A stretch of DNA of 64,000 nucleotides from assembly GCA_047631555.1 (NCBI GenBank), contig JBLHZY010000004.1, positions 137,909 through 201,908 on the forward strand, given 5' to 3'. Positions within the stretch are counted from its first letter, which is position 1, and the number at the start of each line of letters is the position of its first letter. Origin of the DNA: JBLHZY01 sp047631555. Lineage in GTDB: Bacteria > Pseudomonadota > Alphaproteobacteria > Rhodobacterales > Rhodobacteraceae. This document shows, piece after piece, positions 35,491 to 44,532 of this stretch. Position numbers and translations under genes: made by a program. Under the pieces are notes generated by a model. That model was not told the origin of the DNA. It did no database searches and saw only the letters and a list, made by a program, of their open reading frames with translations.

Positions 35491-38409
35491 TTATCCCAGC
35501 GCATCGTTGCAACGGCCACACACGCCAACATGGCGATGCGTGCCCACATCGGGCAGAATTTTCCAGCAGCGCTGGCATTTTTCGCCCTGCGCCAGGGTAA
35601 AGCTGACCGCCACGCCCGGCGTATCATCAAGCGTGAAGGCGCCCGTCGCCGCCGCGCCAGCAACGACCTCAATACCAGATGTGATGCACAGATCCTCAAA
35701 GGCGACCGTCGCCAAAATCGCCGCTTCTTCTGCGCCGACATAAACGATAGGGGTCGCCTCAAGGCTTGCGCCGATTGTCTTCTCGCGCCGCTCAATCTCA
35801 AGCGCGCCCGTCACAACCCGGCGCACCCGGCGAATGCTGGCCCATTTCGCCGCCAGATCATCATTGCGCCAAGCGCTTGGCGTCTCAACGAAATCGGTAA
35901 GATGCACGCAAGCATCCGCCTCAGGGTGGCGCTCAAGCCAGACCTCTTCCATGGTGAAAACAAGGATCGGCGCGAGCCATTTTGTCAGCCGCTCATAGAG
36001 CAGATCAAGCACGGTGCGCGCGGCGCGGCGCTGAACCGTATCGCCATCGCAATAGAGCGCATCTTTGCGGATATCGAAGTAAAACGCCGAAAGATCAATG
36101 GTCGCGAAGTTAAAGACCGCTTGGAAAACCCCTTGAAAATCATAGGCTTTGTAGCCCGCGCGGACTTGCGCGTCGATCTCTGCCAAGCGGTGCAGCACCC
36201 ATCGCTCAAGCTCGGGCATCTCATCGGCGTTGATCCGATCTGCCTCGGTAAAGTCGCTGAGCGAGCCAAGCATAAAGCGCATGGTGTTGCGCAGGCGGCG
36301 ATAGCTATCGGCTGTCCCTTTAAGGATTTCCGGCCCGATCCGCTGATCCGAAGTATAGTCGGCCTGCGCGACCCAGAGGCGCAGAATATCCGCGCCATAT
36401 TGTTGGATGATCTTCTCTGGCACAATCGTATTGCCCAGCGATTTGGACATCTTCATGCCCTTCTCATCGAGCGTAAACCCATGCGTGACCACGCCGCGAT
36501 AGGGCGCGCGCCCCTTGGTGCCGCAGGCCTGCAACATCGAGGATTGGAACCAGCCGCGATGCTGATCGGTGCCCTCCATATAGACATCCGCAATGCCATC
36601 TTTGGTGCCGTCTTCGCGATCTGAAAGCACGAACGAGTGCGTCGAGCCGCTATCAAACCAAACATCGAGAACATCGAAATTCTGCTCAAAGTCGCCTGCA
36701 TCATGCAGCCCGTCGAGCATCTTTTCCTTGAAGCCATCGGTATACCAGATATCGGCCCCATCCGCCTCAAACGCCGCAACAATGCGCGCGTTAACCTCTG
36801 GGTCGCGCAGCAAAAAGCCCTCATCCGTTGGCAGCAAACCTTTGCGGGTGAAACAGGTCAGAGGAACGCCCCAAGCGCGCTGACGCGAGAGCACCCAATC
36901 GGGGCGGCTCTCAATCATCGAAAACAGGCGATTGCGCCCGGTTTGCGGGGTCCATGTGACCAGCTCATCGATTGAGCGCAGTGCGCGTTCGCGCAATGTG
37001 TCGCCATAAGTGCCCATGCCATCGTCAAGCTTGCGATCAACGGCAGCAAACCACTGAGGCGTGTTGCGAAAAATGATCGGGGCTTTGGAGCGCCAAGAAT
37101 GGGGATAGCTGTGGGTCACACGGCCGCGCGCGATGATGCCGCCGGCTTCAACCAGCTTGGCGATCACGGCATTGTTGGCCTTGCCCTCTTTTCCTTTGCG
37201 ATCAAAGACTTGCAGGCCCGCAAAAAACGGCACATGGGGGAGGAACTCGGATTCCTCGCCAACATTATGGGTCATCCGATCCAGCCAATTGCGCTTCATG
37301 AAGCACTCATAATCGTCGGCGCCATGGCTTGGGGCCGTATGAACAAAGCCCGTCCCGGCCTCATCCGTGACGTGATCCCCGTCGATCATTGGGACGTCGT
37401 AATCCCAATAGCCTTCACCGCCTTCAAGGCCGTTGAATGGGTGCGAACACGTGATGCCGCTCAGCTCTTCAGGGGTCACATCGCGGACACGAGTGAATTC
37501 GGTAACCCGCGATTTGCCCAAAGCATCCGCCGCCAAAGCATCGGCGAAAAGATAAAGCTCGCCCGGTGCGGTCCAGCTTTCCTCTTCGGTCGCGTCAACA
37601 CGGTAAAGCCCGTAGGCGATCTTTGGATTGAAGGCGATGGCCTTGTTGGATGGAATTGTCCACGGCGTTGTTGTCCAGATGACAGCGCGCGCGTCCAAAA
37701 GATCCTTGCTTTTGAGTTGCTCACCTTCGCCTGCGACGATCCGAATTTGAAACGGCACCCAGATCGTATGGCTCTTGTGATCGTGATACTCGATCTCGGC
37801 CTCGGCCAGCGCGGTTTTCTCAACCGGCGACCACATCACAGGCTTGGAACCTTGATAGAGCGAGCCGTTCATCAAGAAGACCATGAAATCGCGCGCGATC
37901 ACGGCTTCGGCGTGGTAATCCATTGTTAGATATGGGTTTTCCCAATTGCCGGTGATCCCGAGGCGCTTGAATTCTTCGCGCTGGATATCGACCCAGCCCT
38001 TGGCAAAGGCGCGGCATTCTTGGCGGAAATCGACAACCGGCACGTCGTCCTTGTTGCGGCCCTTGTTGCGGTACTGCTCTTCGATCTTCCACTCGATGGG
38101 AAGGCCGTGGCAATCCCAGCCGGGCACATAGCGCGCATCAAAGCCCATCATCTGATGCGAGCGCACGATCATGTCTTTGATGGTTTTGTTCAGCGCGTGG
38201 CCAATGTGAAGATGGCCGTTGGCATAGGGGGGGCCATCGTGAAGGGTAAAGGGCTCGCGGCCCGGCTTGGCACGCAAGGCATTGTAAACATCAAGCTTTT
38301 CCCAGCGCTCAAGCCATTCCGGCTCGCGTTTGGGAAGGCCCGCGCGCATCGGGAAATCGGTGCGGGGCAGATTGAGCGTTTCTTTATAGTCGGGTGTTTC
38401 GGCGCACAT
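35491..38409 (-). CDS. ileS: Isoleucyl-tRNA synthetase
   Basis: Class I synthetase charging tRNA(Ile). The HIGH motif is in GHLHIGHALNKTIKDMI near residue 68, and KMSKS in GMKMSKSLGNTIVP near 650. The CP1 editing domain lies between, with the WTTTPWTIPSNKA strand. The C-terminal zinc finger is CQRCWKILPDVGTHRHVG then CGRCND. ATG at 38409 is preferred, with AAGGA upstream, giving 972 residues, complete. A 250-base spacer separates it from the ycjF-like gene on the same strand. Confidence 0.97.
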   Translation of the reverse strand: MCAETPDYKETLNLPRTDFPMRAGLPKREPEWLERWEKLDVYNALRAKPGREPFTLHDGPPYANGHLHIGHALNKTIKDMIVRSHQMMGFDARYVPGWDCHGLPIEWKIEEQYRNKGRNKDDVPVVDFRQECRAFAKGWVDIQREEFKRLGITGNWENPYLTMDYHAEAVIARDFMVFLMNGSLYQGSKPVMWSPVEKTALAEAEIEYHDHKSHTIWVPFQIRIVAGEGEQLKSKDLLDARAVIWTTTPWTIPSNKAIAFNPKIAYGLYRVDATEEESWTAPGELYLFADALAADALGKSRVTEFTRVRDVTPEELSGITCSHPFNGLEGGEGYWDYDVPMIDGDHVTDEAGTGFVHTAPSHGADDYECFMKRNWLDRMTHNVGEESEFLPHVPFFAGLQVFDRKGKEGKANNAVIAKLVEAGGIIARGRVTHSYPHSWRSKAPIIFRNTPQWFAAVDRKLDDGMGTYGDTLRERALRSIDELVTWTPQTGRNRLFSMIESRPDWVLSRQRAWGVPLTCFTRKGLLPTDEGFLLRDPEVNARIVAAFEADGADIWYTDGFKEKMLDGLHDAGDFEQNFDVLDVWFDSGSTHSFVLSDREDGTKDGIADVYMEGTDQHRGWFQSSMLQACGTKGRAPYRGVVTHGFTLDEKGMKMSKSLGNTIVPEKIIQQYGADILRLWVAQADYTSDQRIGPEILKGTADSYRRLRNTMRFMLGSLSDFTEADRINADEMPELERWVLHRLAEIDAQVRAGYKAYDFQGVFQAVFNFATIDLSAFYFDIRKDALYCDGDTVQRRAARTVLDLLYERLTKWLAPILVFTMEEVWLERHPEADACVHLTDFVETPSAWRNDDLAAKWASIRRVRRVVTGALEIERREKTIGASLEATPIVYVGAEEAAILATVAFEDLCITSGIEVVAGAAATGAFTLDDTPGVAVSFTLAQGEKCQRCWKILPDVGTHRHVGVCGRCNDALG

Positions 38410-38670
38410 ATCAGGCAATCCTTAGACGGATAGATCAGGGGAATGAGGGGGCGGCGCGGGCATCCCATACGCCTTGTCCCGGCGGCTCGTTGGATCAGAG
38501 CGCCGGGCTGGTAATTCGAATAATGATCGCGAATATGCAGCTCATGGGCCGGGTTATAGGGCCGCGCGCAGGGCCGTGCAAGCGCGGGTTCTGGGGGGCG
38601 CGGGTGCAGCCGGTGAAATTACCGGGCAGATGGCGCGCCTAGGCTCCAAGCGCTTGCCCGTGAAGGGGCG

Positions 38671-39708
38671 TTAGGGGCTTTCCTGCGGCTCTTTGCTGGC
38701 TTTCCCGCTGCCAAACAACCCCGTCAAGGCGCGCTGAACAAGGCTGGTTACACGCGGCTTTTTCAGCGCTCTAAAAGGCAGCGGGCGGCAGACCTCAATC
38801 GCCGCAACGCCGACCCGCGCGGTCAGCGCCCCGTTGACAACCCCCTCGCCAAAGCGGCGCGAGACCTTGGCCAAGACCCCGCCCCCTGCAACCGAGCCGA
38901 TCAGATCATCGCCCACGGCAACTGCGCCCGTGGCAATCAAATGGGCAAAAACGCTGCGGGTCAGCCGCCAATTGCCAAGCGCGCCAGAGCGCCCGCCATA
39001 AATCTCGGCCACGCGCCGGATCATCCGCAGGTTTGAGACAAGCGCCGTGGCCAGATCAGCCAGCGCAAGCGGCACGATGGCGGTCACAGTGGCGACTTGG
39101 CGCGCGGCCGCTTCGACCTCTTTGCGCGCCGCCGCATCGAGCGGGCCCAAAAGCTCAACCTCAGCCAATTCGATCAGCCCGTCGGCATCAAACATCTCGG
39201 CGCTGCGCTCTTTCAGGCGGGCTTGGCCCCAGTCCAATTCAGGGCGGTGGTCATAGAGTTTCGAGAGCTTACCGGTGACCCGTTTGGCCGCGTTAATATC
39301 GCCGCTCGCAAGGGCGCTATCGGCTTCGCGTCGGAACGTATCAAGCCGGGCAAGGCGCGCGAAAGCCGCGTATTCGCGGATCGCGAGGCCAAGCATGACA
39401 AGCAGAAACGCCCCGATCAGGAAGCTCGCCGTATAGCCCAGGATCGCATTGCGCGCGATCAGCCCGGTGATGAAATCCCAAGCCCAAAGCGAGGCGGCAA
39501 AGCCGATGATCGCGACCGCCAATTGCCAAGCCCAACGGACAAGGCGCGAGGGGCGATGGGTGGCGATTTTGGCAACCGTCTGCATGGTTGCGCCCGTTGG
39601 CGCGGGCAGGCCGATGTCGGGGACGGGCGGCGCGTCAGATGGGGTTGGGGCGGGCGTTTTGGGATCCTCTTCGAGGTCAAAGAGGATGGGGCCTTTGGGC
39701 GCGCTCAT
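38671..39708 (-). CDS. YcjF-like membrane protein (DUF697/TIGR01620 type)
   Basis: A 345-residue inner-membrane protein. It has an acidic, proline-rich N-terminus, two adjacent membrane spans at about residues 63-120 (LVRWAWQLAVAIIGFAASLW and ILGYTASFLIGAFLLVMLGL) and a C-terminal DUF697 region with Gly-rich helices (GRSGALGNWRLTRSVFAHLI, TGAVAVGDDLIGSVAGGGV). It pairs with the YcjX-like GTPase-type gene by a four-base overlap, the usual arrangement. Function unknown; the pair is phage-shock or stress associated in E. coli. Confidence 0.85.
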   Translation of the reverse strand: MSAPKGPILFDLEEDPKTPAPTPSDAPPVPDIGLPAPTGATMQTVAKIATHRPSRLVRWAWQLAVAIIGFAASLWAWDFITGLIARNAILGYTASFLIGAFLLVMLGLAIREYAAFARLARLDTFRREADSALASGDINAAKRVTGKLSKLYDHRPELDWGQARLKERSAEMFDADGLIELAEVELLGPLDAAARKEVEAAARQVATVTAIVPLALADLATALVSNLRMIRRVAEIYGGRSGALGNWRLTRSVFAHLIATGAVAVGDDLIGSVAGGGVLAKVSRRFGEGVVNGALTARVGVAAIEVCRPLPFRALKKPRVTSLVQRALTGLFGSGKASKEPQESP

Positions 39709-41123
39709 AGCTTATCTCCGATCAGGAATTCTGCGGCGCGATCAAGCCGGATATGGGGCGGGCCCATTTCGGGCTTCAGCACCAGCTTGGCCGGTTCAAA
39801 GCGCATCGCGGCGAAATCGGCCTCGAGCCAATCTTGGGCGCCAGCGCGCGCAGGGCCGAGCAGCGCGCCGGGATCATCGGGCAAAGCGCCGGGATAAAAG
39901 GCCGCCTGTTTGCGCGCGCCGTCCTCGCCCAAAATGGTGCCGCGCACGCAGGCAAGCTCGCCCCCGTCATGGGGCATCATTTCCTCAGTAGTGGCGCGCA
40001 GAGCGGCCAGCGACATCGCGGATGTTTTTGCCCCGGCGAAATCGGCGCGAATGCGGGCCTCTTTCACCAAAGCATTCATGATTTCAGTGAGTTGGGGATG
40101 CTGCGTGTGATGCAGGTGATCGGCTTTTGTCGCGGCAAAGAGGATTTTCTCGACCCGTTTGCCGAGCAAAAGCTGGGTGAGAAATGCATTCCCGCCGGGG
40201 CGAAACGCGCCCAGAATATCTGCCATCGTGGCGCGCAAATCCTCAAGCGCTTGCGGGCCGGCATGGATCGCGCCCAATGCATCGACCAAGACGATCTGAC
40301 GATCCAGCTTGGCAAAATGATCGCGGAAAAACGGCTTTACCACGCGGGCCTTATAGGCCTCATAGCGGCGCTCCATCTCGCGGTAAAGCGAGCCGCGCGG
40401 CGCACGATCCGGCGCGGCCAAGGGGGCAAATGTCAGCACTGGCGAGCCTGCCAAATCGCCGGGCAAAAGAAAGCGTCCCGGTGTGCAATCGGAAAACCCA
40501 TCGGCGCGCGCAGCCTTGAGATAGGCGGCAAAGCTTTCGGCCAAGGCCTTGGCGTGCGGCTCGTCATGTTTGGCGGTGGGATCAACTTGGGCGATGTCAT
40601 CGCGATACTGCGCGGCCTGATCGCGGCCCGCCAAACGCGCCAAAGTCGCCGCCGACCATTCGCTGTAGCTCTTATCCATCAGGCCCAGATCAAGCAGCCA
40701 TTCGCCGGGGTAATCAACGATATCCAGATGCACGATCCGCGGCCCTTGAAGCGCGCTGAACAGGCCACTTGGGCGGATGCGCAGGGAAAGCCGTAGCTGC
40801 GAGATTTGCGAGGTGCTTTGCGGCCAATGGGGCTCGGGCGCGCTTAGTGCCGCCAAATGCGCCTCGTAATCAAAGCGCGGGATCGTGTCATCGGGCTGGG
40901 GCTGTAGATAGGCCGCCTCGATTGCGCCCGCGCGCGCCAGTTGCGGCATGCGGCCCCGATCGATCAGATTGGCCACAAGCGAGGTGATAAACACCGTCTT
41001 TCCCGACCTTGAGAGGCCCGTCACTCCAAGCCGAATGACCGGCTCAAACAGCGCCTCAGAGACGCCTTGCTGAATATTCTCAACGCCGCGCGTGAGCCGA
41101 TCGGCGATATCTGCAATAATCAA
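39705..41123 (-). CDS. YcjX-like P-loop protein (DUF463)
   Basis: Predicted nucleotide-binding protein of 472 residues. The P-loop GLSRSGKTVFITSLVANLI lies at about residues 36-54. HLDIVDYPGEWLLDLGLM near 135 resembles a GTPase switch region, and KTLFAATKADHLHHTQ-like text near 330 (ILFAATKADHLHHTQHPQL) matches the NKxD-equivalent. No ATG precedes the conserved region; a TTG at 41123 behind AGGGGCAGG is the likely start. Overlaps the YcjF-like gene. Confidence 0.87.
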   Translation of the reverse strand: MIIADIADRLTRGVENIQQGVSEALFEPVIRLGVTGLSRSGKTVFITSLVANLIDRGRMPQLARAGAIEAAYLQPQPDDTIPRFDYEAHLAALSAPEPHWPQSTSQISQLRLSLRIRPSGLFSALQGPRIVHLDIVDYPGEWLLDLGLMDKSYSEWSAATLARLAGRDQAAQYRDDIAQVDPTAKHDEPHAKALAESFAAYLKAARADGFSDCTPGRFLLPGDLAGSPVLTFAPLAAPDRAPRGSLYREMERRYEAYKARVVKPFFRDHFAKLDRQIVLVDALGAIHAGPQALEDLRATMADILGAFRPGGNAFLTQLLLGKRVEKILFAATKADHLHHTQHPQLTEIMNALVKEARIRADFAGAKTSAMSLAALRATTEEMMPHDGGELACVRGTILGEDGARKQAAFYPGALPDDPGALLGPARAGAQDWLEADFAAMRFEPAKLVLKPEMGPPHIRLDRAAEFLIGDKL

Positions 41124-41338
41124 TGGCCTGCCCCTATGCCGCCGTTCCCCCTATATATAGGGAGGCGCGGATCGCTTGCCCAGAGGGGGCGCAGGCCGGG
41201 CGTAAAATCCCGCCACGCGATCAATGGCTTGGCCGCACGGTTCGCAGCCGTGCCAAAGGCAGCGCCATCGCAGCACATGGGCAGCAAATGGGCAGCAAAT
41301 GGATTGATCAAGCGCGCACACCAAGCTAAAGCGAGGCC

Positions 41339-42124
41339 ATGCCACGCTATGCTTTGAAAATTGAATATAGTGGCGCGCCGTTTTCGGGCTGGCAGCGCCA
41401 AAAAGATCGTCCTTCGGTTCAACAGGCCGTTGAGGACGCGCTGCGCATGCTTGATCCGGATGTGCCGACGATTGGCGCGGCGGGGCGCACGGATGCGGGC
41501 GTTCATGCGTTGGCGCAAGTGGCACATTGCGATATGGCGCGCGATTGGGATCCGTTTCGGTTTTTGCCAGCGGTCAATCAGCACATCAAACATTTGCCGG
41601 TCTCTATAGTTGAGATTGCCCGCGTTGCGGATGATTTTCATGCCCGTTATGCGGCCAAAGAGCGGCGCTATATGTTTCGCCTTGTGACCCGGCGCGCGCC
41701 CGTGACCCATGATGAGGGCTTGGTCTGGCAGGCGCGCGGGCCGCTCAATGTTGAGGCGATGCGATTGGGCGCGGCCCAGCTGATCGGAACCCATGATTTC
41801 ACCACTTTCCGCTCGACCATGTGCCAAGCGAAAAGCCCGATGAAAACGCTGGATGCGATTGAGATCGAAGAGCACCCCTACCCTTATGGGCGCGAATATC
41901 GCTTCTTTGTGCGTTCGCGCAGTTTTCTGCACAATCAGGTCCGCAGCATCGTTGGCACGCTTGAGCGGGTTGGCGCGGGCAAATGGACGCCGGATGATGT
42001 CGGCGACGCGCTCGCGGCTTGTGATCGGACGGCTTGCGGGCCGGTTTGCCCGCCGCATGGGCTTTATCTGGCGGGGGTTGGCTATGATCCTGATCCGTTT
42101 GAAGCGGCGCGCGCGCCCGGCTAA
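41339..42124 (+). CDS. truA: tRNA pseudouridine synthase TruA
   Basis: Forms pseudouridine at tRNA positions 38-40. The catalytic Asp lies in GAAGRTDAGVHALAQ near residue 52. Other family markers are MPRYALKIEYSGAPFSGWQR at the start and RSFLHNQVRSIVGTLERVG near 200. Length 261 is normal. It diverges from the YcjX-like gene. Confidence 0.95.
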   Translation: MPRYALKIEYSGAPFSGWQRQKDRPSVQQAVEDALRMLDPDVPTIGAAGRTDAGVHALAQVAHCDMARDWDPFRFLPAVNQHIKHLPVSIVEIARVADDFHARYAAKERRYMFRLVTRRAPVTHDEGLVWQARGPLNVEAMRLGAAQLIGTHDFTTFRSTMCQAKSPMKTLDAIEIEEHPYPYGREYRFFVRSRSFLHNQVRSIVGTLERVGAGKWTPDDVGDALAACDRTACGPVCPPHGLYLAGVGYDPDPFEAARAPG

Positions 42125-42754
42125 ACACGCCTCTTTGCCGCAATTTGGCGGTGAAATCTGGCCAAATCCCGTCGCAACTCTTTAAAACTTGAACCAATAA
42201 GCCGCCGGACCAGCCGCGATATTAACCCTATTTTCAAAGGTTTGCGGCGAACTGCGGCGCGACTGGGCCCATCGTTTCAATGCATTGCCCGGCAAGGGCC
42301 ATCGCCGCGGTATCCAAGCCGCTGGAAAAGAACAGGCGTTCAGTTAACCATAGGGAAGGGATAACTATTGTCTCCTTTCCGTCTTATTTGCGCCCAATTC
42401 TGATGCGATCTCAGTCGGGCAAACCGATGGAGTAGCGTAATGGACTTTTCAACAATCACTTTCGATCAAATTGCACTGGCCGTAATGAGCTGTATCGCGA
42501 TCCGCGAGGCCATGATTGCGTTCCTCCCCAATACGGTTGCTGGCCCCGGTGGCTGGTTGGTGGATACCTGCCCCGGCGATGCCGCCTAAATCAGCGCAAG
42601 CGTTAGGCCGATCCGGGCGCATCAGATTTGCGCTCGAATGCCGGACCGATACCAAATTGCAGATCGCTTCATGGGCGCGGCCGCTGGCTGGCGCCCAAAA
42701 TTTTGTTGTAAGAGTTTAAAATAGGCCCGCAAAAATCTTTAAAGACTTTAAAGT
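42125..42754. other. Intergenic region truA/aroQ
   Basis: About 630 bases of lower GC between converging truA and aroQ. Contains the 49-codon open frame at 42440-42589, a TTAACCAT at 42344-42351, and two CTTTAAAG palindromes one base apart at 42737-42753, immediately after the aroQ stop. No RNA gene was identified. Confidence 0.6.
42440..42589 (+). CDS. Candidate 49-residue small protein
   Basis: Open frame of 49 codons in an otherwise empty gap. A GGAG (within GATGGAG) precedes the ATG by seven bases. The N-terminal half is amphipathic and hydrophobic (QIALAVMSCIAIREAMIAFL, residues 10-29); the C-terminal half is Gly/Pro-rich with a second Cys (VAGPGGWLVDTCPGDAA). It could be a small membrane or regulatory peptide, or simply chance. 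No homologue can be recalled and the codon pattern is not decisive. Confidence 0.3.
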   Translation: MDFSTITFDQIALAVMSCIAIREAMIAFLPNTVAGPGGWLVDTCPGDAA

Positions 42755-43192
42755 TTAGCCCAGCAAGCTGGCCATCCGGCGCAGGGCGAGCTGATATCCC
42801 TCAGTGCCCAATCCCGCGATGACCCCATCAGCGCGTGCCGAAACATAAGAGTGATGGCGAAAGCTTTCGCGCTTGTGGATATTCGAGATATGAACCTCGA
42901 TCACCGGGCCTTCAAATGTATTGAGCGCATCCAAAATCGCCACAGACGTATGCGAATAGGCGGCCGGATTGATGATAATACCGCTGGCAGACTCGCGCGC
43001 AGCATGGATCATTTCAACCAGCTCACCCTCATGATTTGATTGAAGAAAATCGGTGTGCAGGCCAAGCTTTTCGGCCAATTCTGCGCAGGCCGTTGCCACA
43101 TCTGCCAATGTCTCATGGCCATAAATCTCGGGCTGGCGCAGGCCAAGCAGATTGAGGTTCGGGCCGTTGAGAATGGTGATCTGCTGTGTCAT
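42755..43192 (-). CDS. aroQ: Type II 3-dehydroquinate dehydratase AroQ
   Basis: Shikimate-pathway dehydratase. LNGPNLNLLGLRQPEIYG near the N-terminus contains the active-site Tyr, SNHEGELVEMIHAA, INPAAYSHTSVAI and EVHISNIHKRESFRHHSYVS carry the other catalytic and binding residues. Length 145 is typical. AAAGGA is upstream. It converges on truA across the 630-base gap. Confidence 0.97.
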   Translation of the reverse strand: MTQQITILNGPNLNLLGLRQPEIYGHETLADVATACAELAEKLGLHTDFLQSNHEGELVEMIHAARESASGIIINPAAYSHTSVAILDALNTFEGPVIEVHISNIHKRESFRHHSYVSARADGVIAGLGTEGYQLALRRMASLLG

Positions 43193-43314
43193 TGCGCTTC
43201 CTTTGGCAGGCGTGATCGCGCGGGCCGATTGCCAGCGATGCCTATGCTTCTCATAGCATAATGGTTCTAGAAATCAATGAGTTAGATATAGGTGCCGCGT
43301 CGATTTTCGCGCCC

Positions 43315-44448
43315 TCAAATCAGCTCGCGCGCCGCCAGATTGCGCATGAATGCCCCGATCCCCATGCGAAATGGCGGGCATTGGTCCGTCGGCAGGACCT
43401 CATTTTCAAGCGATCCAAGCGCCGGGCAAGAGATGCGCACGATGTCGCCTGACATATGGGTAAAGCCTTTGCCAATGGCGCCGCGATCTTGGGTTGGCGC
43501 GAAGGGCGTTCCCAAAAAGAGCATCAAGCCATCGGGGGAAGGATGATGAATATCAAGGGCTTGCGCGGCTAGGTCGGCGGGGCGTCGGCTGATTTCGCGC
43601 ATCAATGCATCCGTCTCAAGGCGATATCCGTCGCGCCCCTCAATCTCAAGTTTGAGCGTCAGATCGGTGACATCCTCAAGGGTAAACGCGCCGTCAAACA
43701 GCCGGATCATCGGCCCGATAGCGCAGGCCGCGTTGTTATCCTTAGCATGCCCAAGCAAAAGCGCTGAGCGCCCCTCAACATCCCGCAGATTTACATCGTT
43801 GCCCATACTCGCGCCCAAAACATCGCCCCGTGAATTGATCGCCAAAACCAATTCAGGCTCGGGATTGTTCCATTCAGATTGCGGATGAACCCCGACCGCG
43901 CCGCCATGACCAATCGCCGAAAGCACCGGCGCTTTGGTAAAAACCTCCGCCTGTGGGCCGATACCAACCTCAAGATACTGAGACCATAACCCCTCGGAAA
44001 TTAACGCTTTTTTCGCCCGCGCCGCTGCAGGCGAGCCCGGCGCGATCCCCTCAAGGCTCTGCCCGATGGCGGCCCCAATCCGCGACCGTAGATCCTCCGC
44101 CAAGGCCGCATCCCCGCCCGAGCGCTCATCAATCACCCGCTCAACCAATGAGCGCGCAAAGGTCACGCCGCAAGCTTTGATGATCTGTAGATCGCAAGGC
44201 GCAAGCATCGGCAAACGGCTGCCCAAATCGCCCAAATCGCCAACCCGCACCCCGCGTGCATGGCGCACATAATCCGCCGGATCGGCCATTTCCAAGACAT
44301 CGCGAACCGTCGGCACAGTCCGGCTGGTGATCTCAAACACCTCGCCATCGCGGATCGTCACAACGCAGGGCCCAATCCCATAGCGCGCGACCCGCCCAAG
44401 CCAAAGCCCATGCGGATCCAGCCCGGCCCCCGAAACATCAATCGCCAT
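43315..44448 (-). CDS. Fumarylacetoacetate hydrolase-family protein
   Basis: C-terminal FAH-fold enzyme of 377 residues. Metal-binding acidic residues are suggested in NNPEPELVLAINSRGDV near 220 and GASMGNDVNLRDVEGRSA near 240. The first 100 residues form an unrelated N-terminal domain. The family cleaves or dehydrates beta-keto acids in aromatic or sugar catabolism, and the actual substrate is unclear. The adenine deaminase gene upstream is on the same strand but 84 bases away. Confidence 0.83.
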   Translation of the reverse strand: MAIDVSGAGLDPHGLWLGRVARYGIGPCVVTIRDGEVFEITSRTVPTVRDVLEMADPADYVRHARGVRVGDLGDLGSRLPMLAPCDLQIIKACGVTFARSLVERVIDERSGGDAALAEDLRSRIGAAIGQSLEGIAPGSPAAARAKKALISEGLWSQYLEVGIGPQAEVFTKAPVLSAIGHGGAVGVHPQSEWNNPEPELVLAINSRGDVLGASMGNDVNLRDVEGRSALLLGHAKDNNAACAIGPMIRLFDGAFTLEDVTDLTLKLEIEGRDGYRLETDALMREISRRPADLAAQALDIHHPSPDGLMLFLGTPFAPTQDRGAIGKGFTHMSGDIVRISCPALGSLENEVLPTDQCPPFRMGIGAFMRNLAARELI

Positions 44449-44532
44449 GCGTTTTTCGCCCTAGTTCCCAATTGCACGCCGCGCGCGCCCCGCAGAGTGC
44501 CCTGATTTCAGCGGCTTGGGCTAGTTGGCTTT

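Noticed and set aside
42737..42753. Two CTTTAAAG palindromes as a CtrA site
   Set aside because: The TTAA halves are five bases apart, not the seven of the CtrA consensus, and the position is past the aroQ stop.
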